Assembly: GCA_020829485.1 (NCBI GenBank)
Contig: JAIVFU010000019.1
Location: 9,202 to 73,201 of the forward strand
Direction: 5' to 3'
Length of the DNA stretch: 64,000 bases
Source: Nostoc sp. CHAB 5834
GTDB taxonomy: Bacteria; Cyanobacteriota; Cyanobacteriia; Cyanobacteriales; Nostocaceae
The position numbers and the translations under genes were made by a program. The notes under the pieces are model-generated. The model made no database searches and had not been told where the DNA came from. It worked only from the letters and a program-made list of their open reading frames with translations. Below, piece by piece: positions 18,711-29,520 of the stretch. Each line of letters begins with the position of its first letter. The stretch's first letter is position 1.

Positions 18711-21700
18711 ATGGTAAATAATAAGACAATCCGCTTTTCCCAATTCAATGCTTCCCTAAACCGCAGCGCTCAAGGCCAATTAGTGGGCGATTTGTCAACT
18801 CCTGATAATGCTCAGGCAAAAGCTGTTGCAGAAATTATCCAGCGTAACAACCCGGATGTGCTGTTAATTAATGAGTTTGACTACTCTCAAGAGGCAGTTC
18901 AACTATTCCAGCAAAATTATTTAGCTATCAGCCAAAACGGTGCGACTCCCGTTGACTACCCCTACTTCTATATTGCTCCTTCTAACACGGGTATTGCCTC
19001 TGGTTTTGACTTGAACAACAACGGCGCAATAGTTACAACCCCAGGCGAACCGGGATATGGCGATGATGCCTTCGGATTCGGCAATTTTCCTGGTCAATTT
19101 GGGATGTTGCTGTTGTCCAAATATCCCATCGATACAGCTAACGTCCGCACCTTCCAAAACTTTCTCTGGAAGGATATACCCAATGCTTTGCTTCCCGATG
19201 ATCCGACAACACCACAGCCCAATGATTGGTATTCTCAGGACGAACTGGAAGTTTTACGCCTCTCCTCCAAAAGTCATTGGGATGTGCCAATCCAGGTAAA
19301 CGGTGAGACAATTCATGTCCTCGCTAGCCACCCCACACCTCCAACCTTTGATGGCCCGGAAGACCGCAACGGCAAGCGCAACCACGACGAGATCCGCTTT
19401 TGGGCAGACTATATTACTCCTGGTAAAGGTAATTATATCTACGATGATCAGGGAAAAATCGGCGGGATTGATGCTGGGTCAAGCTTTGTGATTGTGGGTG
19501 ATCAAAATGCTGACCCGTTAGATGGTGATAGTTTTGACAATGCTATTCGCCAACTATTGCAAAACCCCAATATTAATACTAATGTCATCCCTACTAGTCT
19601 TGGTGGCTCCCAACAAGCAGACTTACAAGGTGGTGCAAACGCTAGCCAAAACGGTAATCCTAGTTTTGACACCGCAGACTTTGCTGATACGGCTCCAGGC
19701 AACCTGCGGACTGATTATGTGCTACCGTCCGCTAACCTGACAATTGCCAACTCAGGAGTATTTTGGCCTCTGAATACTGACCCAACATTTCCCTTGGTAG
19801 GTACTTTTCCTTTCCCTAGTTCTGACCATCGCTTAGTATTTACAGATGTGCAAACTGGGCCAAATGAACCAGGTAAAACCATTCCTCGTGCAGGATTTCT
19901 GGAACAAACTACCTTTGTTACTGGCTTTATTCCTGCTGGCGTTGCGGGAACTGTGAATGGGGTACAGACTCCGGTGGGCGGATTATCTGGTATCACTTAC
20001 GATGCAGCTAACAACCGCTACTACTCTGTCTCAGACGATCGCTCTCAATTTGGCCCCGCCCGCTTCTATACTTTCACTACTGATACTGGGGTGACTTTTA
20101 CCAATGTCACGCCCCTGAAAGATAGCAATGGCAACTTATTTGCAACATTTAGCATTGACCCTGAAGGCATTGCTTTGACTAATAATGGGACAATCTTCAT
20201 CTCTTCAGAAGGCGAAGTTAATCCTACTGCTGGTCGTGTTACCAATCCCTTTATTAAGGAATTTTCGCTGACTACAGGGCAAGAAGTGCGATCGCTATTT
20301 GTCCCCAGCAAATTCCTGCCAGTAGTTGAGGATAGCAATAACAACAATATTATCGATGCGGGTGATACGCAGACATCAGGCGTTTACAATAACCTGGCAT
20401 TTGAAAGCCTCACCATTACACCCGACCAGAAAACCCTATTCACCGCCACCGAAAACGCACTTTCTCAAGATGGATTAAGGGCTTCACTCACCAGTGGCAG
20501 CCCTTCCCGGATTCTGCAATACAATCTGCTTAGTGGACAACCAGAAAAAGAATACCTTTATATTACCGATGCGATCGCTGATGTGCCCAACCCTAGCACT
20601 GGCTTTGCTGACAATGGCTTGACAGATTTACTAGCAATAGATAATCGTGGCACATTACTGGCGTTAGAGCGTTCCTTTGCAGAAGGTGTAGGCAACACCA
20701 TCAAAATCTACGAAGTTTCCCTGCAAGGATCAACAGATATTAGCTTCTACGATTCTCTCAATAATTTGAGTGCTGAACAACTAGCTGCGATCGCACCTGC
20801 TCAAAAGCGTCTGCTGTTGAATTTAAATGATTTAAACTTGCCTAATGGTACCGATAACATCGAAGGTATTACCTTTGGCCCCAAACTAGCAGATGGTAGC
20901 CAGTCGATTGTACTGGTAAGTGATAACAACTTCAATCAAAGTCAATTTACCCAAATTCTCACACTGGATGCAGACTTAGTTCCAACTGCTGCACCCACAG
21001 TAGAAACTCGTCCTGATTTGCTGGACGATGAAACACTCCCAGTTGATCAACGGGCTGATGCTGATGATCCTGCCATCTATATTAATGCCACAAATTCTGC
21101 CGATAGCTTAGTATTAACCTCAGTCAAAAATGCTGGATTGCGGGTTTATGACTTGTCTGGTAATTTGTTGCAAACAGTTAATCCGGGTGGTATTCGCTAC
21201 AACAATATTGACCTGCAATACGGTTTTAAATTAGGCAATCAATCTGTTGATATTGCCGTAGCTAGCGATCGCAACAACGACAAACTCGCAATCTTCAAAA
21301 TTAATCCCAACCCCACCACCCCCGGTCAATATCTGGAAAATATCACCGATAGCAATATTGGTACTATCTTTCAGACATCACCTTTTGAACCTCCTTATTC
21401 GGCATCAACTCGCAGTTCTTACGGACTTACCTTATACCGTAGCCCTGTAACCAATGATTACTATGTCTTTACCAGTCGGCGAGAAACTGGAGATGTGGCT
21501 CAGTTTAAACTGATTGACAAAGGTAATGGCCAAATTGGGGCTGAACGGGTGCGGGAATTTACCATACCCACAATTGAGGGACGCGATCCCCAAACAGAGG
21601 GTATGGTAGTAGACCAAGAAACTGGTTTCCTCTACATCGGCCAGGAAAATGTTGGGATTTGGAAGTTCCAAGCAGAACCAAACGGTGGCACAACTGGCAA

Positions 21701-24134
21701 GCTAATTGATCAAGTCAGAGATTTGGGTGGTAGTTATCTCACCGATGACGTAGAAGGACTGACCATTTATTACGGCAAAAATGGCACAGGCTACTTATTA
21801 GCATCTAGCCAAGGCGACAACACTTTTGTTGCTTACACTCGTGAAGGTAACAACGAATATGTGGGTAATTTTGCCGTTGGTAACAATGGGGCTATTGACA
21901 GCGTACAAGAGTCAGATGGTGCAGATGTAATTAACGTACCACTGGGGGCTAACTTTCCATTTGGTTTATTTGTCACTCAAGATGGCTCTAATGAACCTGC
22001 CACAATAGTTAGTGATGAAGGCGAAGAAGAAAATATTAGTTCTAACTTCAAGTTTGTACCTTGGGAAAATATTGCCAATGCCTTCCCTAATTCTCTAACT
22101 ATTGACACCACTAGTTACGATCCACGCAATCCTGTTGCTCAACCCAAGTTAACTATCTATGAATTTGAAAACCTACCCAAGTTAGGAACAACCTCTGAAA
22201 ATCAAGATATTTTCTTAGGTGGTTTCTCTGGGTTGTATTTCCAAGGGTTTGCAGCAAATGGCAACCTGAAGTTTGTCACCCACACAGACCGAGGCCCCAA
22301 TGGAGAACCTGATGGTGTAAACAGACCATTTTTATTACCCGACTTCCAACCAGAAATAGTCAGCTTTGAACTCAACCGCAGCACAGGTGAAATCAATATT
22401 ACCAAGAGAACGGGGCTATTCCGTCAAGATGGGACAACGCCATTAACGGGACTGCCTAATTTGCAAGCTGTAGGAAACGGTTTAGCCTACACAGATGAAA
22501 TTGCCGTTGACTTAGACAACAATGTTCTCGCTAACGATCCTTTGGGTGCTGACTTAGAGGGAATTGTAATTGCGGAAAATGGAGACTATTGGATGGTAGA
22601 TGAATACCGTCCGGCAATTTACCACTTTGACGTTAATGGTAAACTAATTGACCGCTTTATTCCTCAAGGAACTGCCACTGCACCCAACCCAGATCAACCA
22701 GTGGGAACTTTTGGCACTGAGGTTTTGCCAGAAGTTTATGCCCAACGCCGCAATAACCGAGGATTTGAAGCTGTCGCCCTGGAAGGTAATAAATTATATG
22801 CCTTTATTCAGAGTCCAATTGATAATCCAGATGTCGCCAATGATGCGACTTCCAGAAGTTCTCTCAACCTGCGAATTCTAGAGTTTGATATTGTCACCAA
22901 GCAGGTAACAGGAGAATATTTGTATCTCCTGGAAGGTCTACCGGCAACTGACAAAATTGGCGATGCAGTTTCTTTGGGTAACGGCAAATTTGCAGTAGTT
23001 GAGCGAGACGACAATGCTACATCTGCTGGCAATAAACTAATTTACCAAATTGATTTAGCTGGCGCGACCAACATCAACAACCCTGCTAACTTTACTTTGC
23101 CAACTGGTAAAACTATTGAACAACTTACCTCTGCGGAGTTAGCTGCTGCCAATATTACCCCTGTCAGCAAGAGTTTAATTGCTAATGCCGCTCAATTGGG
23201 TTACACCGGAGTAGAAAAATTAGAAGGTTTGGCGCTGGTAGCACCCAACACTCTAGCTTTGCTTAACGACAACGATTTCAACATTACAGGTAATACGCCT
23301 GCTGAAAAACTTGGCATTCTCGAATTACCCAATAATCTGACAGTTATAGAGCCTACTTTCCCCAATGGTTTTGGTTCTAGCAACAGCGATACTGTCAATC
23401 TTGAGCCAGGACAATTCTTTAATGCAGGTGATGGAGCAGACTTTGTAGAAGGTACTCAAGATAACACAATCGAAGCTGGAAATGGTGATGACACTGTGCT
23501 TGCAGGCAGTGACTCTTCAGTTTCCGGGGGAGACGGTGACGATCAAGTTGTAATTGGTCAAAATGGCCCGGCTCAAAATACCAGTGCTGATGGTGGCAAT
23601 GGTAATGATGTTATTACCGTAGTAGAAGCCAGTGGTAGTAATAATTTGTTTGGGGCGGCAGGTGATGATACTCTCACAGTAATTGAAGGTTCTCGTCAAT
23701 CATTATTCGGTGGCTCAGGCAATGATACCCTTAGCAGTGGCGGTAGCAATAACCGTCTCTACGGCGGTTCTGGAGATGACAAACTCTTCTCTAATGTCAA
23801 CGACTCCCTGTGTGGTGGGAATGGTGATGATGTGCTATTTGCTGGTCAACAGGGGGGTAATCGCCTAACTGGTGCTGGTGGTGCTGACCAATTCTGGATT
23901 ACCAATGGTAGTCTGCCAATTAGTAATAACATCGTGACTGATTTTGCGATCAGGATTGACAAAATCGGGCTTGGTGGTGTTAGCGTAACTCAATTTAGTG
24001 GGCTAACACTGTCGCAACAGGGTAGTAACACTTTAGTAAAAATCGGAAATACAGAGTTAGTTTCATTGCTAGGAATTATCTCAACGAGCCTGACTGCAAA
24101 TGATTTCGTTTTCTCTGCTAGCATCTTGGCTTAG
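18711..24134 (+). CDS. Giant secreted RTX protein: nuclease/phosphatase, phytase and two esterase-like domains
   Basis: This 1807-residue protein has five parts. Residues ~1-390 are an endonuclease/exonuclease/phosphatase domain (INEFD, GDQNADP, SSDHRLV). Residues ~395-755 are an 'esterase-like activity of phytase' domain (GGLSGITYD, VSDDRSQFGPARFY, DPEGIAL). Residues ~758-1130 are a phytase beta-propeller (RADADDPAIYIN, VASDRNNDKLAIF, TEGMVVDQETGFLYI, DDVEGLTIYY). Residues ~1145-1545 are a second esterase-like domain (HTDRGPNGEPDG, DLEGIVIAENGDYWMVDEY). Residues ~1564-1725 hold RTX-type Ca2+ nonapeptides (GGSGNDTL, GGSGDDKL, GGNGDDVLF), before a hydrophobic tail. There is no Sec signal, as expected for type I export. 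Together these imply extracellular release of phosphate from nucleic acids, phytate and phosphoesters. Confidence 0.85.
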   Translation: MVNNKTIRFSQFNASLNRSAQGQLVGDLSTPDNAQAKAVAEIIQRNNPDVLLINEFDYSQEAVQLFQQNYLAISQNGATPVDYPYFYIAPSNTGIASGFDLNNNGAIVTTPGEPGYGDDAFGFGNFPGQFGMLLLSKYPIDTANVRTFQNFLWKDIPNALLPDDPTTPQPNDWYSQDELEVLRLSSKSHWDVPIQVNGETIHVLASHPTPPTFDGPEDRNGKRNHDEIRFWADYITPGKGNYIYDDQGKIGGIDAGSSFVIVGDQNADPLDGDSFDNAIRQLLQNPNINTNVIPTSLGGSQQADLQGGANASQNGNPSFDTADFADTAPGNLRTDYVLPSANLTIANSGVFWPLNTDPTFPLVGTFPFPSSDHRLVFTDVQTGPNEPGKTIPRAGFLEQTTFVTGFIPAGVAGTVNGVQTPVGGLSGITYDAANNRYYSVSDDRSQFGPARFYTFTTDTGVTFTNVTPLKDSNGNLFATFSIDPEGIALTNNGTIFISSEGEVNPTAGRVTNPFIKEFSLTTGQEVRSLFVPSKFLPVVEDSNNNNIIDAGDTQTSGVYNNLAFESLTITPDQKTLFTATENALSQDGLRASLTSGSPSRILQYNLLSGQPEKEYLYITDAIADVPNPSTGFADNGLTDLLAIDNRGTLLALERSFAEGVGNTIKIYEVSLQGSTDISFYDSLNNLSAEQLAAIAPAQKRLLLNLNDLNLPNGTDNIEGITFGPKLADGSQSIVLVSDNNFNQSQFTQILTLDADLVPTAAPTVETRPDLLDDETLPVDQRADADDPAIYINATNSADSLVLTSVKNAGLRVYDLSGNLLQTVNPGGIRYNNIDLQYGFKLGNQSVDIAVASDRNNDKLAIFKINPNPTTPGQYLENITDSNIGTIFQTSPFEPPYSASTRSSYGLTLYRSPVTNDYYVFTSRRETGDVAQFKLIDKGNGQIGAERVREFTIPTIEGRDPQTEGMVVDQETGFLYIGQENVGIWKFQAEPNGGTTGKLIDQVRDLGGSYLTDDVEGLTIYYGKNGTGYLLASSQGDNTFVAYTREGNNEYVGNFAVGNNGAIDSVQESDGADVINVPLGANFPFGLFVTQDGSNEPATIVSDEGEEENISSNFKFVPWENIANAFPNSLTIDTTSYDPRNPVAQPKLTIYEFENLPKLGTTSENQDIFLGGFSGLYFQGFAANGNLKFVTHTDRGPNGEPDGVNRPFLLPDFQPEIVSFELNRSTGEINITKRTGLFRQDGTTPLTGLPNLQAVGNGLAYTDEIAVDLDNNVLANDPLGADLEGIVIAENGDYWMVDEYRPAIYHFDVNGKLIDRFIPQGTATAPNPDQPVGTFGTEVLPEVYAQRRNNRGFEAVALEGNKLYAFIQSPIDNPDVANDATSRSSLNLRILEFDIVTKQVTGEYLYLLEGLPATDKIGDAVSLGNGKFAVVERDDNATSAGNKLIYQIDLAGATNINNPANFTLPTGKTIEQLTSAELAAANITPVSKSLIANAAQLGYTGVEKLEGLALVAPNTLALLNDNDFNITGNTPAEKLGILELPNNLTVIEPTFPNGFGSSNSDTVNLEPGQFFNAGDGADFVEGTQDNTIEAGNGDDTVLAGSDSSVSGGDGDDQVVIGQNGPAQNTSADGGNGNDVITVVEASGSNNLFGAAGDDTLTVIEGSRQSLFGGSGNDTLSSGGSNNRLYGGSGDDKLFSNVNDSLCGGNGDDVLFAGQQGGNRLTGAGGADQFWITNGSLPISNNIVTDFAIRIDKIGLGGVSVTQFSGLTLSQQGSNTLVKIGNTELVSLLGIISTSLTANDFVFSASILA

Positions 24135-24180
24135 TTTGTTGCCTAGTGTTATCCCAATCCTAAATCATTCGTGAACAACG

Positions 24181-24213
24181 AGATACCCGACTTCTTAAAG
24201 AAGTCGGGTATCT
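24181..24213 (+). terminator. Hairpin after the 1807-residue RTX protein gene
   Basis: AGATACCCGACTTCTT ... AAGAAGTCGGGTATCT is a near-perfect inverted repeat about 47 bases after the stop. It lacks a strong T-run, so it may be a dispersed palindrome acting as terminator. Confidence 0.6.
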
Positions 24214-24430
24214 AAACATTTCATTAGTTGCAAAGATTTAGACAAATGGTATACAGCAGATTGCAACTTGGTAAGGCAATACGCTTGGGTTGAGCGTAAG
24301 CGTTACCCAACAAAGTCTCGATAATGTTGGGTTTCCTTCCTCAAATGCCACTTGCTTTAAGTCGGGAAACCGCAAGGGCGCAGTAGCTCCCCAACTTACA
24401 CTTAATTTATCTGTGAAAATTTAAACGTTT

Positions 24431-24627
24431 GCAACAAATACTCTTCCATGTATAAGAAAGGCTTAAGTATTTCTTGCAAATGTATAAGTCGTTACTGCAA
24501 TTGCTTAATACTTTGCAACAAATACTCTTCCATGTATAAGAAAAGCTTAAGTATTTCTTGCAAATGTATAAGTCTTTGCTGCAATTGCTCAATACTTTGC
24601 AACAAATACTCTTCCATGTATAAGAAA
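24431..24627. repeat. 84-bp tandem repeat, about 2.3 copies
   Basis: Units begin GCAACAAATACTCTTCCATG at 24431, 24515 and 24599, exactly 84 bases apart, with a few substitutions between copies. The unit contains two ATGTATAAG and two TTGCAA motifs. 84 is four times 21, the period seen in other arrays of this window. Confidence 0.9.
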
Positions 24628-24701
24628 CGTTTAAATCATTGCAACAATTGTTGTAATGAACTTATGAATTGATTTGCTACCGGAAATCTTAAAATAATCT
24701 A

Positions 24702-25030
24702 AGAGGTTGTTTGAAAAGTAGCTAGCTGTGATTTTAGGTGCTTGTTGATCCCCCCTAACCCCCCTTAAAAAGCTACGGTGTATACACAAGTTATCGAATC
24801 ACTACTAGCCCTCGAATTACCCCTCCCTAACCCTCCCCTTGCAAAGGGGAGGGAACAAGATTTTTCGGTTTCCCCCCTTTGCAAGGGGGGATTAAGGGGG
24901 GTAATTCGACTTGTGTATGCACCGTAGCTTAAAAAGGGGGGAACCGGAATTAAAGTCCCCCTTAAAAAGGGGGATTTAGGGGGATCTAGAACATTTTGCT
25001 ACCAACAAGAGGACTTTTCAAACATCCTCT
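24702..25030. mobile_element. MITE-like element with GAGGTTGTTTGAAAAGT ends (outer of a nested pair)
   Basis: The left end AGAGGTTGTTTGAAAAGT (24702-24719) pairs with the right end ACTTTTCAAACATCCTCT (25013-25030). The interior shows CCCCCTAACCCCCCTTAAAAA and its complement, interrupted by a second element at 24772-24928. Confidence 0.75.
24772..24928. mobile_element. Inner MITE-like element with target duplication
   Basis: Ends GCTACGGTGTATACACAAG (24772-24790) and CTTGTGTATGCACCGTAGC (24910-24928) are inverted repeats, bounded on both sides by TTAAAAA. Deleting the element and one TTAAAAA restores a continuous CCCCTTAAAAAGGGG-type sequence, which is strong evidence for insertion. Confidence 0.8.
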
Positions 25031-25199
25031 AAGGAACTTCCAAGTAAAAATATTCCATTGCTATTGTTCACTGTTGACCGTTGACGGTTTACGAGTTTTC
25101 AGTCAACAATCAACAGTTAACAGTCAACGACTTTAACTAGACATCATATCAAACTGCAAAATTCAAATTTTATTTTTTGATAATTACAGCGTTTTGCAA

Positions 25200-25357
25200 G
25201 TACACCTGACTTTTCACGTTATGTGGAAAAGCTAACGATTCACCTAACCCCCTAACCCCCAACTCGTCGCGGTACGTGGGAAAATTCAAAGTCTCTCTCC
25301 TCTTAGGAGAGAGATTTAGAGAGAGGTTTTCCAGATACCGTGAAAAGTCAGAAGTAC
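25200..25357. mobile_element. MITE-like element with GTACNNCTGACTTTTCACG ends
   Basis: The left end GTACACCTGACTTTTCACG (25200-25218) pairs with the right end CGTGAAAAGTCAGAAGTAC (25339-25357), 17 of 19 positions matching. The inside is filled with CCCCTAACCCCC and GAGAGAGATTTAGAGAGAGG text. No coding capacity. Confidence 0.75.
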
Positions 25358-25774
25358 ACGAGGTTGCAAATAGATTTTAATCATTTCTTCTGTTTAATTT
25401 TATCTTATCTTAATCTTTACATGGAAACATCTTTACTGCTAGCTAAGTTATCTCATAACTACTATCAACATTAAATTCTGAATCTCAGTCTTCCATGCTG
25501 ATTATTCACTAACACAGATTAGTAGTTAACATTCTACTATCATGTTCAAAGTTTTGATAACTCTGAGAAAATACGCTTTTCGTAAATGTATTCTCGGCGT
25601 TAATACAAAATTGGACTTAAAGGGCTTGCCGAAACTATATTTTTGCAACTCTGAAATTTCCTAGTAATTACGGTTTCTAGCCTGAGTTCATGATTTATCT
25701 GTCCACAAGTAATGAGAAAATTTCAATAGCTTGTGATGCAGTGAAATCCCAATACCCAACCAACATTCTAAACT

Positions 25775-28700
25775 ATGGCAATTGAGTTAGTCGGCTTTGC
25801 TTCTTTACCTGCTGATACCTATGGTGATGGGCCAACTTCTGGTGAAGGAATTTCAGCTAACGGCAGAACGGGGCCTTTTCCAGGACAGCCAATACAGGGC
25901 TTTAGCGGTGTCCAGTTTGCTAACAGTAACTCTTTCTACTTTTTGTCAGATAATGGTTACGGTAGCAAAGACAATAGTGCAGATTTCCTACTACGAATCA
26001 ATCGTCTAGACCCGAATTTTAAGGGAACAGAAAATGGAGATGGCACTGTTAAAGTTTTAGATTACATTCAACTGTCTGACCCTAACAACAAAATTCCTTT
26101 CCAAATAGTTAACGAAGGAAGTTCTCAAAGATTACTGACTGGTGCAGATTTTGATGTAGAGTCATTCGTCTTTGATAAAGACGGGACAATCTGGGTTGGA
26201 GAGGAGTTTGGCCCCTATCTACTACATTTTGATGCCACTGGTAAGTTGTTAGAAGCTCCGATCGCTACACCCGACCAATTCAAAACTTTAAATGGAGAAG
26301 CACCTAAAGTAATTGGCCACAGAGGTGCAAGTGGGGATCTTCCAGAACATACCCTACAAGCATACATAAAAGCAATTGCAGACGGTGCTGACTTTATTGA
26401 GCCAGACTTGGTAGTTACAAAAGATGGTGTGTTAATTGCTCGTCACGAGCCTGCTTTGGCAATTTTAAATGCTGATGGCAGCGTCAATTTAAGCAATACA
26501 ACCACAGACGTTTACGATATTAGCAAATATCCACAGTTTGCCGATCGCAAGAAAACAGTCAGCCTAGATGGCAATACAATTACAGGTTGGTTTGCTGAAG
26601 ACTTTACTTTAGAAGAAATCAAGACTTTAGGGGCGATACAGCGTCTACCTTTCCGTGACCAATCTTTCAATGGTCAATTTGAAATTCCCACTCTCGCCGA
26701 AATCATCGACTTGGTTAAACAAGTAGAAGCCCAGACAGGTAAAAAGATTGGCATCTACCCAGAAACGAAGCATCCCACCTATTCTGCCGAAGAAGCCACT
26801 TATGTAGGCACGACAGAAAAAATTAACAGAAACATCAGTGAGATACTGATCGATACACTCAAGGCTGAGAACTTCACCGATCCAAGTCGGATCTTCATCC
26901 AGTCCTTTGAAGTAGGTAATCTCAAGGATCTCCACGATCGCATTATGCCAGAAGCAGGAGTGGATATTCCACTCGTCCAACTTCTAGATGCATCTGGCAT
27001 TGAGCTAAATGGTACGCTCATAGAAACTCAGCCTTATGATTTGGAAGTCAGTAATGATCCTCGGACTTATGGTGATTTACGGACTCCACAAGGCTTGGCT
27101 GAAATTGCCACCTATGCTGATGGCATTGGCCCTTGGAAACGGATGATTGTTAGTGTCAGAGGTACTGATGCTAATGGTGATGGGTTGGCAGATGATGTCA
27201 ATGGGGATGGAGAAGTAAATGATGCTGATAGGACAACGTTACCTCCCACGACTTTAATTCAAGATGCTCATAATGCAGGTTTACAGGTTCATCCCTACAC
27301 CTTCCGCGATGAAGACCTGTATTTAGCCGCAGATTACCTTGGTAATCCAGAACTAGAATTTCAGCAGTTCTTCCAATTAGGGGTAGATGCGCTATTTACA
27401 GACTTCCCAAATACAGGGGATAAAGTCCGAGATTTCTTGAGTGATCCTCAGAATAACTTAGTGCGATCGCCACAAAACCCCGATGTTCTCTCAGGAGATG
27501 CTTTTGCTAACTTGGGTGGTTCCAAAGGTTTTGAAGGTGGAGCAATCAACGCCAGCAAAACCAAACTCTATATGCTGCTAGAGGGTACGGTTCAGGGCGA
27601 TCCTGCTGGTGCTTTGCGGATTAACGAATTTGATATCGCTAGCCGCGAGTACACTGGTAATAAACTTTACTACAAGTTGGAAAATCCTGCTTATGCGATC
27701 GGCGATTTAGCAGTCATTAATGACAATGAATACTTAGTCATTGAGCGCGATGGTGGTCAAGGGGCTGCGGCTGAATTTAAGAAGATTTACAAAATAGACT
27801 TGTCTAAAACAGATTCTAATGGCTATGTAGCTAAAGAAGAAGTTGGCGACTTGTTGAACATCCAAGATCCTAACGACCTCAATGGAGATGGCAAAACTAC
27901 CTTTGACTTCCCATTTGTAACCATTGAAAATGTGTTGGTTGTTGACAAAAACACCATTTTGGTAGCTAATGACAACAACTATCCTTTCTCAACAGGTCGT
28001 CCTGGGAATGATCCTCAAAATCCAATTATAGACAACAATGAAATTATTCTGTTGAAGCTGGAGAATCCCCTCAATCTTGCTCCTGGTTTAGGGCAACCTC
28101 AAGCTGAAGTAATTAAGTTTGCCTCCAGTACCAGCGATGATATTACCACTGGGCCAAATCAAACCTTATTTACAGGTGACGGAGCAGATTTTGTCGAGGG
28201 TAATAAAGGTAACACCATCCAAACTGGGAACGGGGATGACACGGTGCTTGTGGGTAGTGACTCCTCAGTGTCCACAGGTGATGGTAACGATCAGATATTT
28301 ATTGGTCAAAACGGCTCGGCTCAAAATACTAGTGCCAATGGTGGTAATGGTGATGATGAAGTTACCGTAGTTGAAGCTAGTGGTAATAATAATCTATTTG
28401 GGGCAGCAGGTGCTGATACTCTGACAGTAATTGAAGGTTCTCGTCAATTATCTTTCGGTGGCTCTGGCAACGATTCCTTCACCAGTCAAGGCAGTAATAA
28501 CCGTCTCTACGGTGGTTCCGGTGATGACCAACTCTTCTCCAATGCCAATGATTCGCTATTTGGTGGCGATGGCGATGATGTGCTATTTGCCGGTCAAGAG
28601 GGCGGTAATCGCCTCAGTGGTGGCACTGGTGCTGACCAATTTTGGATTACCAATGGTAGTCTGCCAGCTAGCAAAAACATTATTACTGATTTTGCGATCG

Positions 28701-28861
28701 GCATTGATAAAATCGGTCTGGGCGGTATTGCCCTCAGTAGTCTAAGGGTATTGCAACAGGGTGCTGACACTCTCGTGAAAACCGGAAATACAGAGTTGGT
28801 TTCATTGGTGCAAATTAACTTAACTAGCTTGACTGTAAATGACTTCGTTGGATTTAGTTAA
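25775..28861 (+). CDS. Secreted RTX protein with GDPD domain inserted in a phytase-like esterase domain
   Basis: The 1028-residue product starts with the first half of an 'esterase-like activity of phytase' domain (~1-170: GGFSGV-like [49 protein letters not shown]). Residues ~178-555 are a glycerophosphodiester phosphodiesterase barrel ([44 protein letters not shown]). The second half of the esterase-like domain resumes at ~560-780 ([42 protein letters not shown]). RTX nonapeptides and a tail (~795-1028) nearly duplicate the end of the upstream 1807-residue protein. GDPD enzymes split glycerophosphodiesters to glycerol-3-phosphate. No Sec signal, consistent with the type I exporter that follows. 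Confidence 0.9.
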   Translation: MAIELVGFASLPADTYGDGPTSGEGISANGRTGPFPGQPIQGFSGVQFANSNSFYFLSDNGYGSKDNSADFLLRINRLDPNFKGTENGDGTVKVLDYIQLSDPNNKIPFQIVNEGSSQRLLTGADFDVESFVFDKDGTIWVGEEFGPYLLHFDATGKLLEAPIATPDQFKTLNGEAPKVIGHRGASGDLPEHTLQAYIKAIADGADFIEPDLVVTKDGVLIARHEPALAILNADGSVNLSNTTTDVYDISKYPQFADRKKTVSLDGNTITGWFAEDFTLEEIKTLGAIQRLPFRDQSFNGQFEIPTLAEIIDLVKQVEAQTGKKIGIYPETKHPTYSAEEATYVGTTEKINRNISEILIDTLKAENFTDPSRIFIQSFEVGNLKDLHDRIMPEAGVDIPLVQLLDASGIELNGTLIETQPYDLEVSNDPRTYGDLRTPQGLAEIATYADGIGPWKRMIVSVRGTDANGDGLADDVNGDGEVNDADRTTLPPTTLIQDAHNAGLQVHPYTFRDEDLYLAADYLGNPELEFQQFFQLGVDALFTDFPNTGDKVRDFLSDPQNNLVRSPQNPDVLSGDAFANLGGSKGFEGGAINASKTKLYMLLEGTVQGDPAGALRINEFDIASREYTGNKLYYKLENPAYAIGDLAVINDNEYLVIERDGGQGAAAEFKKIYKIDLSKTDSNGYVAKEEVGDLLNIQDPNDLNGDGKTTFDFPFVTIENVLVVDKNTILVANDNNYPFSTGRPGNDPQNPIIDNNEIILLKLENPLNLAPGLGQPQAEVIKFASSTSDDITTGPNQTLFTGDGADFVEGNKGNTIQTGNGDDTVLVGSDSSVSTGDGNDQIFIGQNGSAQNTSANGGNGDDEVTVVEASGNNNLFGAAGADTLTVIEGSRQLSFGGSGNDSFTSQGSNNRLYGGSGDDQLFSNANDSLFGGDGDDVLFAGQEGGNRLSGGTGADQFWITNGSLPASKNIITDFAIGIDKIGLGGIALSSLRVLQQGADTLVKTGNTELVSLVQINLTSLTVNDFVGFS

Positions 28862-28898
28862 GTAATCAAACGGACATAAGATTACTTAGCAAAATAAT

Positions 28899-28933
28899 AC
28901 AACCCCATCCCGCTTGGGATATGGGGTTGTTTT
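28899..28933 (+). terminator. Rho-independent terminator after the GDPD RTX gene
   Basis: ACAACCCCATCCC ... GGGATATGGGGTTGTTTT forms a strong stem followed by T residues, 38 bases after the stop codon. Confidence 0.9.
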
Positions 28934-28963
28934 ATGCATAGCAATTAAATGGACTCAATAAGC

Positions 28964-28998
28964 TGTTAACTGTTGACTGTTGACTGTTGACTTTTGAC
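28964..28998. repeat. Heptanucleotide tandem repeat TGTTGAC
   Basis: Five consecutive heptamers (TGTTAAC, three TGTTGAC, TTTTGAC). Same unit as at 16095-16121. Confidence 0.85.
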
Positions 28999-29520
28999 GG
29001 GTTTTCAGTCATCAGTCATCAGTCATCACTCATCAGTAAAAAACAATTCAAAAATTTCAAGTTTTTTTGATTACATAATTCTTAACTAGGGTATTTACTT
29101 AAAAAAGCATCTGTGATAATTTCATGTTGATTATCATAATTATATGTAGAATGGGCAAAGCTAAATTTAACAACTGCGTTTCTGTGTCTTAGTTTAATGA
29201 TGAGTATCCATTTTACATAATTGCAATTTTACTGAGTGAAAGCTTGTATAAATTATGTAATATTAACAAAGTGATAACTTATCCTCAATGTATTTACACT
29301 ATACTTTAACTTTATTTTGAAAAACGCATAACAATTGTAAGCGTGTGATATAAGTACAGTCCTGCAATTAGACAAACCTCGCCTCTGTACTTTTACTTAC
29401 TTAGACACCGGAATTCCACAGAAGTCTTGCCATTACTAGCATAAATGCACACAGTGCCACGGTTAGTAAGAAATATTCCCTAATAATTTCGGCTTAATTC
29501 CTCACTTTTACTTGTTTTAT

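Larger units (their letters stand above)
24135..25774. other. 1.6-kb repeat-filled spacer between the two RTX genes
   Basis: No gene is recognisable. It contains a hairpin, an 84-bp tandem array, a nested pair of MITE-like elements and a further MITE, each listed separately, plus TTGAC-type heptamers near 25065-25130. The last ~400 bases are AT-rich and should hold the promoter of the GDPD gene. Confidence 0.6.
28862..29520. other. AT-rich spacer before the type I secretion genes
   Basis: It has a terminator and a heptamer array near the left end, listed separately. The remaining ~500 bases are AT-rich and presumably include the promoter of the ABC transporter gene; no operator is recognised. 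Confidence 0.5.
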
